The position numbers and the translations under genes were made by a program. This document shows, in pieces, positions 35,280-40,256 of a stretch of DNA of 40,256 nucleotides. The notes beneath the pieces are model-generated. The model was not told the DNA's origin. It did not search any database and saw only the letters and a list, made by a program, of their open reading frames with translations. Location of the stretch: assembly GCA_020061585.1 (NCBI GenBank), contig JAGUXX010000245.1:1-40256 (forward strand), read 5' to 3'. Origin of the DNA: Betaproteobacteria bacterium (GTDB taxonomy: Bacteria; Pseudomonadota; Gammaproteobacteria; Burkholderiales; Thiobacillaceae). Positions within the stretch are counted from its first letter, which is position 1. The number at the start of each line of letters is the position of its first letter.

Positions 35280-36140
35280 ATGACGCCTTCGATGCAGCCG
35301 CACGACTATTGCCGAGCGAAAACCGTCGCCAGCGGTTCCAGCTTCTATTACAGTTTTCGCTTCCTGTCACCCGAGCGACGCCGCGCGATCATCGCCTTCT
35401 ATGCCTTCTGTCGCGAAGTGGACGATATCGCCGACGAATGCCATGACGCCAATCTGGCGCGTGTCAAGCTGGCCTGGTGGCGCGATGAAATCGCCCGGCT
35501 CTATGCCGGCAAGCCCGAGCACCCGGTCACGCAGGCGCTGGCCGAGGCGATCAAGCCGTTCAATCTGCCGCAAGACGCATTCGAACAGATCATCGACGGC
35601 ATGGAAATGGATGTCGATTTTGCCAACGGCCAACCGGTACGCTATCCCGACTTCAAAGCCCTGCGCCTTTACTGTCATCGCGTCGCCGGGGTGGTGGGCG
35701 AGGTGGCCGCCGCGATCTTCGGCATCACCGACCGCGCGACTCTGAAATACGCCAACAAGCTGGGCCTCGCCTTCCAGCTCACCAACATCATCCGCGACGT
35801 CGGCGAAGATGCGCGCCGCGATCGCATCTACCTGCCGGCCGACGAACTGGCGCGATTCGGCGTTGCCGGCGCCGATCTGCTGCAGGCGCGCATGTCGGAC
35901 AATTTCCGCCGCCTGATGGCCTTCCAGACCGAACGCGCCAGACAGACTTATGACGAAGCTTTGGCCTTGCTGCCCGCCATTGACCGCAAAGCACAACGCC
36001 CCGGTCTGATCATGGCGGCGATATACCGGACCTTGCTGGACGAGATCCAAGCCGACGGCTTTCAGGTACTCGACCGTCGCACTTCGCTGACCCCGCTGCG
36101 CAAGCTGTGGCTGGCCTGGCGGACCTGGATCCGGAGCTGA
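35280..36140 (+). CDS. hpnD: HpnD, presqualene diphosphate synthase
   Basis: The 286-residue protein is the second trans-isoprenyl condensing enzyme of the set. Motifs are D48-D-I-A-D-E53 and NIIRDVGEDARRDRIYLP at about 165-182. HpnD joins two farnesyl diphosphates to presqualene diphosphate, the substrate of HpnC. The ATG at 35280 directly follows the hpnC stop; a second in-frame ATG at 35292 (MQPHDYC) is also possible. The hpnE start lies 6 bases after the stop. Confidence 0.93.
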   Translation: MTPSMQPHDYCRAKTVASGSSFYYSFRFLSPERRRAIIAFYAFCREVDDIADECHDANLARVKLAWWRDEIARLYAGKPEHPVTQALAEAIKPFNLPQDAFEQIIDGMEMDVDFANGQPVRYPDFKALRLYCHRVAGVVGEVAAAIFGITDRATLKYANKLGLAFQLTNIIRDVGEDARRDRIYLPADELARFGVAGADLLQARMSDNFRRLMAFQTERARQTYDEALALLPAIDRKAQRPGLIMAAIYRTLLDEIQADGFQVLDRRTSLTPLRKLWLAWRTWIRS

Positions 36141-36146
36141 CCGGTC

Positions 36147-37421
36147 ATGCAAGTGCCAATCGCCATTGTTGGCGGCGGCTGGGCGGGCATCGCCTGCGCC
36201 GTCGAACTGGCCGATCACGGCTTGCCGGTGGTGTTGTTCGAAGCGGCTCGGCAACTGGGTGGCCGCGCCCGGCGGGTCGACTGGAATGGACTGGCGATCG
36301 ACAACGGCCAGCATCTGCTGATCGGCGCCTACCGAGAATCCCTGCGTCTGATGACCCGCCTGGGCACCGCCAACGCCCTTGAACGCAGGCCGCTGCAGTT
36401 GCGCATGCCGGGGTATCGCTTGAGCTTGCCGCCTTGGCCCAAGCCCTTGCATCTAGGCATCGGCTTGCTGGTCGCGCGCGGCTTGAGTCTCCGCGACAAG
36501 TTGGCCGCCGCGCGCTTCATGCGGCATCTGCGAGCGGCCCATTTCGCGCTGCCGAACGATATGCCGGTCGATGAACTGCTGGCGCGCCATGACCAGCCCA
36601 CCAATCTGATCGACAAACTCTGGGCGCCGTTGTGCCTCGCCGCGCTCAACACAGCGCCGGCGATCGCCTCCGCGCGGGTGTTCTGCAATGTGTTGCGCGA
36701 CAGCCTGGCCGGTGACCGCGCCGACAGCGATCTATTGTTCAATCGCGCCGATCTGGGTCGATTGCTGGCCGATGCGGCAACCGCCCTGCTACTCCAACGC
36801 CACGGCGAAATTCATCCCGCCAGCAAGGTCGGCGGCCTATCGCGGATTGCCGGCGGCTTCCAACTGCACGGTCCGGAGCTATCGGCCGAGCGAGTCGTCC
36901 TGGCCACCCACCCTGCCCGCCTGCCGGCCTTGCTGACCCATCTGCCGGAACTGGCCGAAATGGCCGAGCCATTGAGCAATTACACCTGGCAGCCCATACA
37001 CACGCTGTGGCTGCGATTTGCCCGTCCCATCCGGTTCCCCTTCCCGATGCTCGGACTCGGCGACGGCCAGGCACCCTGGGCGTTCGAACGCAACGACATC
37101 GCGCCGGGTGTGGTCGCTCTGGTAACCAGCGCCGACGGCCCGCATCTGCACCTGTCGGCGGAACGCTTGCGCGACGATTATCTGACGCTGCTGGCCGGCC
37201 AACTCGGCGCGCTGCCGGAATTGCTGGACTGGAAAGCCATCATCGAAAAACGCGCCACCTATTCCTGTGTCGTCGACCAATACCGACCGGACAACCGCAC
37301 GCCGCTGGCGGGCCTGTATCTGGCCGGTGATTTCACCGCCGGTGACTACCCCGCCACCCTCGAAGGCGCGGTGCGTAGCGGCGTAGAATGCGCGCGACAC
37401 ATCATTGCCGAGCCAAAATGA
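36147..37421 (+). CDS. hpnE: HpnE, hydroxysqualene dehydroxylase (FAD-dependent)
   Basis: The 424-residue flavoprotein has an N-terminal Rossmann motif (AIVGGGWAGIACAVEL), the RRVDWNGLAIDNGQH segment, and the C-terminal FAD motif YLAGDFTAGDYPATLEGAV with catalytic-family spacing. It reduces hydroxysqualene to squalene, which a cyclase elsewhere in the genome would turn into hopene. Its stop overlaps the start of the SDR gene (ATGA). Length is normal. Confidence 0.93.
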   Translation: MQVPIAIVGGGWAGIACAVELADHGLPVVLFEAARQLGGRARRVDWNGLAIDNGQHLLIGAYRESLRLMTRLGTANALERRPLQLRMPGYRLSLPPWPKPLHLGIGLLVARGLSLRDKLAAARFMRHLRAAHFALPNDMPVDELLARHDQPTNLIDKLWAPLCLAALNTAPAIASARVFCNVLRDSLAGDRADSDLLFNRADLGRLLADAATALLLQRHGEIHPASKVGGLSRIAGGFQLHGPELSAERVVLATHPARLPALLTHLPELAEMAEPLSNYTWQPIHTLWLRFARPIRFPFPMLGLGDGQAPWAFERNDIAPGVVALVTSADGPHLHLSAERLRDDYLTLLAGQLGALPELLDWKAIIEKRATYSCVVDQYRPDNRTPLAGLYLAGDFTAGDYPATLEGAVRSGVECARHIIAEPK

Positions 37422-38158
37422 ATAACTACACCCCCGCCCCCGATCTCCTGAACCAGCGCACGATTCTGGTCACCGGCGCCAGCCAGGGCCTCGGCCGCGC
37501 CGCCGCGATCCACTACGCCAAACATGGCGCAACGGTGATCCTGCTGGGACGTTCGGTCAAACAACTGGAACAGGTCTACGACCAGATCCTCGCCGTCGGC
37601 GGCCCGCAGCCGGCGATCTTTCCGATGGATCTGGCCGCCGCCGGCGATGCGGACTACGCCGCGATGGCGCAGGCCATCGGTTATCAGATCGGCCATCTGG
37701 ACGGCATCCTGCATTGCGCGGCGGCATTCGAAACCCTGGCGCCGCAATCTCTGGAAAGCGTCGAGGGCTGGCTGAAGTTGTTCAAGGTCAATGCCGCGGC
37801 GCCCGCCGCCATCAACCGCGTCTGCGCCGAATACCTGGAAGCGCGCACGCAGAGCTCGGTGATTCTGATCGGCGAGACGCACGGCCACATGCCAACCGCC
37901 TACTGGGGGGGCTTTGCCGTTTCGAAGGCGGCTCTGGAAGCCTATTTCAAGGTCCAGGCGGATGAATGGAGCGATACGCCGATGCGCATCAATCTGCTCA
38001 TACCCGGTCCTGTCAACTCCCCGCAGCGTGCCAGAACGCACCCTGGCGAGGCGAAAAACAGCCTGCCGCAACTCGATGCCTTGCTGCCTCGCTTGCTGTA
38101 TCTGATGGGGCCGGACAGCGCGGAGGTGCGGGGACAGATTTTCGAAGGCGGCGACTGA
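37418..38158 (+). CDS. SDR family protein, YciK-like, without catalytic tyrosine
   Basis: The 246-residue protein has a classical SDR Rossmann fold with TGASQGLG at 19-26 and the stabilising CAAAFE region (100-105) in place of NNAG. It is closest to the YciK group by the segments ILVTGASQGLGRAAA and DSAEVRGQIFEGGD. The YxxxK site reads F166-A-V-S-K170, so the catalytic Tyr is Phe; the usual upstream Ser-Ser is replaced by GETHGH. Ordinary dehydrogenase activity is therefore doubtful. Coupled to hpnE by a 4-base overlap. It may act in binding or regulation. Confidence 0.82.
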   Translation: MNNYTPAPDLLNQRTILVTGASQGLGRAAAIHYAKHGATVILLGRSVKQLEQVYDQILAVGGPQPAIFPMDLAAAGDADYAAMAQAIGYQIGHLDGILHCAAAFETLAPQSLESVEGWLKLFKVNAAAPAAINRVCAEYLEARTQSSVILIGETHGHMPTAYWGGFAVSKAALEAYFKVQADEWSDTPMRINLLIPGPVNSPQRARTHPGEAKNSLPQLDALLPRLLYLMGPDSAEVRGQIFEGGD

Positions 38159-38208
38159 AGTCGCCATCCGGGCGGCGGCTCAAGCCGACCGGATCAGGCG
38201 CGCAGGCG

Positions 38209-39096
38209 TTATTTCGGCACGCAATCGGCGCAATAGCGTTGCTGCAAATAGGCTTTGAATTCGGCGCCGACTTCGCTGTGGTTCAACGCATATTCCACTG
38301 TCGCTTCCAGATAACCCAGCTTGCTGCCGCAGTCATAGCGTTTGCCTTCGAATTCGTAGGCCAGCACCTGCTGTTCCTTGAGCAGCGCGGCGATGCCGTC
38401 GGTGAGCTGCAATTCATTGCCGGTGCCGCGTTCGATATGGCGTAGATGATGGAAGATGCGCGGCGTCAACACGTATCGCCCGACCACCGCCAGATTCGAC
38501 GGCGCATCCGCCGGCTTGGGTTTTTCGACGATCTGGGTGACGCGCGACAGGCGCTCGGCCATGGGTTCGGCGGCGACGATGCCATAGGACGCGGTTTCAC
38601 TGGGATCGACATTCTGCACACCGACCAGCGAGCACTGATAATAGCTGTACAGATCGCACATCTGCTTGGTGACGCCGGGTTTTCCGTCGATCAGATCGTC
38701 AGCCAGCAGCACCGCGAACGGCTCGTCATTGACCGCCGGTTGGGCGCACAGCACGGCATGACCGAGACCCAGCGCTTCGGCCTGGCGGATGTAGATGCAG
38801 TTGACGTTCACCGGCAGCATGCCGCGCAACTCGGCCAGCACGCGTAATTTGTTTTTGGCCTCGAGCTCGACTTCCAGTTCGTAGGCCTTGTCGAAATGAT
38901 CGGCGATCGAGCGCTTGCTGCGCCCGATGATGAAGATCAGATCGGTAATCCCGGCCGCTGCGGCTTCTTCCGCCGCGTACTGAATCAAGGGCTTGTCGAC
39001 GATCGGCAACATCTCCTTGGGATTGGCCTTGGTCGCCGGCAGGAATCGAGTGCCCAGACCGGCGGCGGGAAATACGGCTTTGGTAACGCGTTTCAT
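38209..39096 (-). CDS. galU: UTP--glucose-1-phosphate uridylyltransferase (copy 1)
   Basis: The 295-residue nucleotidyltransferase has the N-terminal loop [21 protein letters not shown], with PKEML and the IVDKPLIQY segment, and the later VEKPKP and ELQLTDGI motifs. It makes UDP-glucose, precursor of surface polysaccharides. It is a paralogue of the gene directly upstream (39136-40071); by eye the two are well over half identical. It follows copy 2 by 39 bases on the same strand. Confidence 0.94.
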   Translation of the reverse strand: MKRVTKAVFPAAGLGTRFLPATKANPKEMLPIVDKPLIQYAAEEAAAAGITDLIFIIGRSKRSIADHFDKAYELEVELEAKNKLRVLAELRGMLPVNVNCIYIRQAEALGLGHAVLCAQPAVNDEPFAVLLADDLIDGKPGVTKQMCDLYSYYQCSLVGVQNVDPSETASYGIVAAEPMAERLSRVTQIVEKPKPADAPSNLAVVGRYVLTPRIFHHLRHIERGTGNELQLTDGIAALLKEQQVLAYEFEGKRYDCGSKLGYLEATVEYALNHSEVGAEFKAYLQQRYCADCVPK

Positions 39097-39135
39097 GATG
39101 GAAAACCTACCTGTAGTGAAAATTGATGATATTTA

Positions 39136-40071
39136 TCAAACCTTGATGGCGGATGCCACCGCGTCCGGGCACTCGACCGGATCTAGCTCGGGGTTTTCGG
39201 TCTGGCCGAATCGACGATCCAGAAAAGCGCCAAAATCCTTGGCCAGTTCGGGATGCTTGAGCGCATATTCGACGTTGGCGCGGAGAAAGCCCATTTTCGA
39301 ACCGCAGTCATAGCGGATGCCGTGATACTCGTATGCCAGCACCTGCTGCTCGGTCAACAGTTGCGAGATGGCGTCGGTGAGCTGCAATTCACCGGCGACA
39401 CCGCGTTCAATGCGCTTCAGGTAATCGAAAATGCGCGCGGTGAACACATAGCGCCCGACCACCGCGAGATTCGAGTCGACGCTGCCGACACGCGGTTTCT
39501 CGACGATCGATTCGACATGATGTATTCGCTTGGCCACCGGTCGACTGGTGACAATGCCATATTGATTGATGTCAGCCGACGGCACTGTTTGCACGCCGAT
39601 CACCGAAGAGCGATAGAAGCCGTATTGTTCAACCAGTTGCCGCGTGGCACCCGGCGATGCGTCGATCAAATCGTCGGCAAGCAATACGGCGAACGGCTCG
39701 TCGCCGACCACCCGCTCGGCGCACAGCACGGCGTGACCGAGCCCGAGCGCTTCCGCCTGACGGATATAGATGCAATTGACATGCGACGGGATGATGTTCT
39801 GCACCAACTCCAGCAAGGCCGTCTTGCCCTTGGCCTCCAGTTCGGCTTCGAGCTCGAAGGCCTTGTCGAAATGATCCGGAATCGCGCGCTTGCTGCGACC
39901 GTTGATGAAGATCAGATCGGTGATCCCCGCTTCAACCGCCTCCTCGACGGCGTACTGAATCAGCGGTTTGTCGACGATCGGCAACATTTCCTTGGGATTC
40001 GCCTTGGTCGCCGGCAAAAATCGCGTACCCAAGCCAGCCACCGGAAAAACCGCCTTGCTAACTACCTGCAT
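39136..40071 (-). CDS. galU: UTP--glucose-1-phosphate uridylyltransferase (copy 2)
   Basis: The 311-residue protein has the same motifs as the neighbouring copy ([35 protein letters not shown]) and a 16-residue longer C-terminus ([14 protein letters not shown]). The ATG at 40071 is fixed by AGGAGGGG upstream; a frame open to 40206 runs into the palindromic element and is rejected. It is the first gene of a galU pair, so the paralogues probably share a promoter. One may favour another sugar or nucleotide. Confidence 0.94.
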   Translation of the reverse strand: MQVVSKAVFPVAGLGTRFLPATKANPKEMLPIVDKPLIQYAVEEAVEAGITDLIFINGRSKRAIPDHFDKAFELEAELEAKGKTALLELVQNIIPSHVNCIYIRQAEALGLGHAVLCAERVVGDEPFAVLLADDLIDASPGATRQLVEQYGFYRSSVIGVQTVPSADINQYGIVTSRPVAKRIHHVESIVEKPRVGSVDSNLAVVGRYVFTARIFDYLKRIERGVAGELQLTDAISQLLTEQQVLAYEYHGIRYDCGSKMGFLRANVEYALKHPELAKDFGAFLDRRFGQTENPELDPVECPDAVASAIKV

Positions 40072-40110
40072 CGGAACCCCTCCTGGGTTTGTTGTTGTCG
40101 CTAGTGTGGT

Positions 40111-40256
40111 GTTGCACGCTTGCCGGCCCGTATAAAACGGATGGATTTTTTCGCCAGGCAAGGCGCGGACCCGCAGCCGTATGGGGTATACGGCAAGGGG
40201 CCGCAACGACGCATGGCGAAAAAAGACGCCGTTTTATGGGCTGGATAGCGTGCAAC
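40111..40256. repeat. Large imperfect palindromic intergenic element
   Basis: The segment is an imperfect inverted repeat of about 146 bases with termini GTTGCACGCT and AGCGTGCAAC. Matching internal blocks include ATAAAACGG / CCGTTTTAT and TTTTTTCGCCA / TGGCGAAAAAA, and the centre is CCGTAT-GGGGT-ATACGG at 40178-40194. No gene fits in it. It resembles mobile palindromic units or MITEs. The right end coincides with the window end. Confidence 0.75.

Noticed and set aside
40104..40120. Possible sigma-54 element in TGG...TTGC before galU copy 2
   Set aside because: The GG and GC dinucleotides are two bases too far apart for the -24/-12 spacing.

Overview
The window is a high-GC chromosomal segment of a free-living member of the Pseudomonadota, probably a beta- or gammaproteobacterium. 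Pointers are the syntenies tRNA-Leu/tig/clpP/clpX/lon/HU/tRNA-Val, trpH/yciO/M50 protease/trpS, and yciB/yciI/bolA/parvulin, plus a fliK-type flagellar cluster, a periplasmic nitrate reductase and the hopanoid precursor genes hpnCDE. No phage, insertion sequence with transposase, or CRISPR array is visible. The genus cannot be decided from sequence alone.

Layout. 1-1.7 kb: the tail of a hydantoinase B/oxoprolinase gene, a small secreted protein, an HTH regulator behind repeat-rich DNA, and a second small secreted protein. 1.7-6.4 kb: minus-strand operon trpH-yciO-M50-trpS-apeB. 6.6-8.7 kb: plus-strand yciB-yciI-bolA and a periplasmic parvulin. 8.7-10.7 kb: minus-strand DUF2802-fliK-flhB' with a FliA-like promoter. 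10.8-12.2 kb: a CbpA-type DnaJ with a heat-shock-type promoter, divergent from a variant hfq. 12.3-18.5 kb: napDAGHB, divergent from a CRP/FNR regulator that shares a DNR/FNR box with it. 18.7-21.7 kb: a sigma-54-type promoter, a papain-like peptidase/alpha-beta hydrolase fusion and an SH3-carrying amidase. 21.8-23.9 kb: prmB, an MscS-like membrane protein and a retropepsin-like protease. 23.9-26.8 kb: a sigma-54 activator, a TrpD-like protein with degenerate substrate loops, and a Rieske ferredoxin. 27.1-34.3 kb: a DUF2934 Lys/Ala-rich protein, tRNA-Val, HU, Lon, ClpX, ClpP, trigger factor and tRNA-Leu. 34.4-38.2 kb: hpnC-hpnD-hpnE and an SDR lacking its catalytic tyrosine. 38.2-40.3 kb: two galU paralogues in tandem and a large palindromic intergenic element at the window end.

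How the parts work together. The nap cluster looks like a self-contained anaerobic nitrate module: NapGH would pass quinol electrons through NapB to NapA, with no NapC. The divergent regulator has the FNR-type E..SR recognition residues and sits on a matching TTGAC-N4-GTCAA box. The Tig/ClpXP/Lon/HU block is the standard protein quality-control island. HpnD, HpnC and HpnE convert farnesyl diphosphate to squalene for hopanoids. The least explained parts, and the best candidates for new biology, are the peptidase-hydrolase/amidase pair with its exact-consensus sigma-54 promoter, and the activator/TrpD-like/Rieske cluster.
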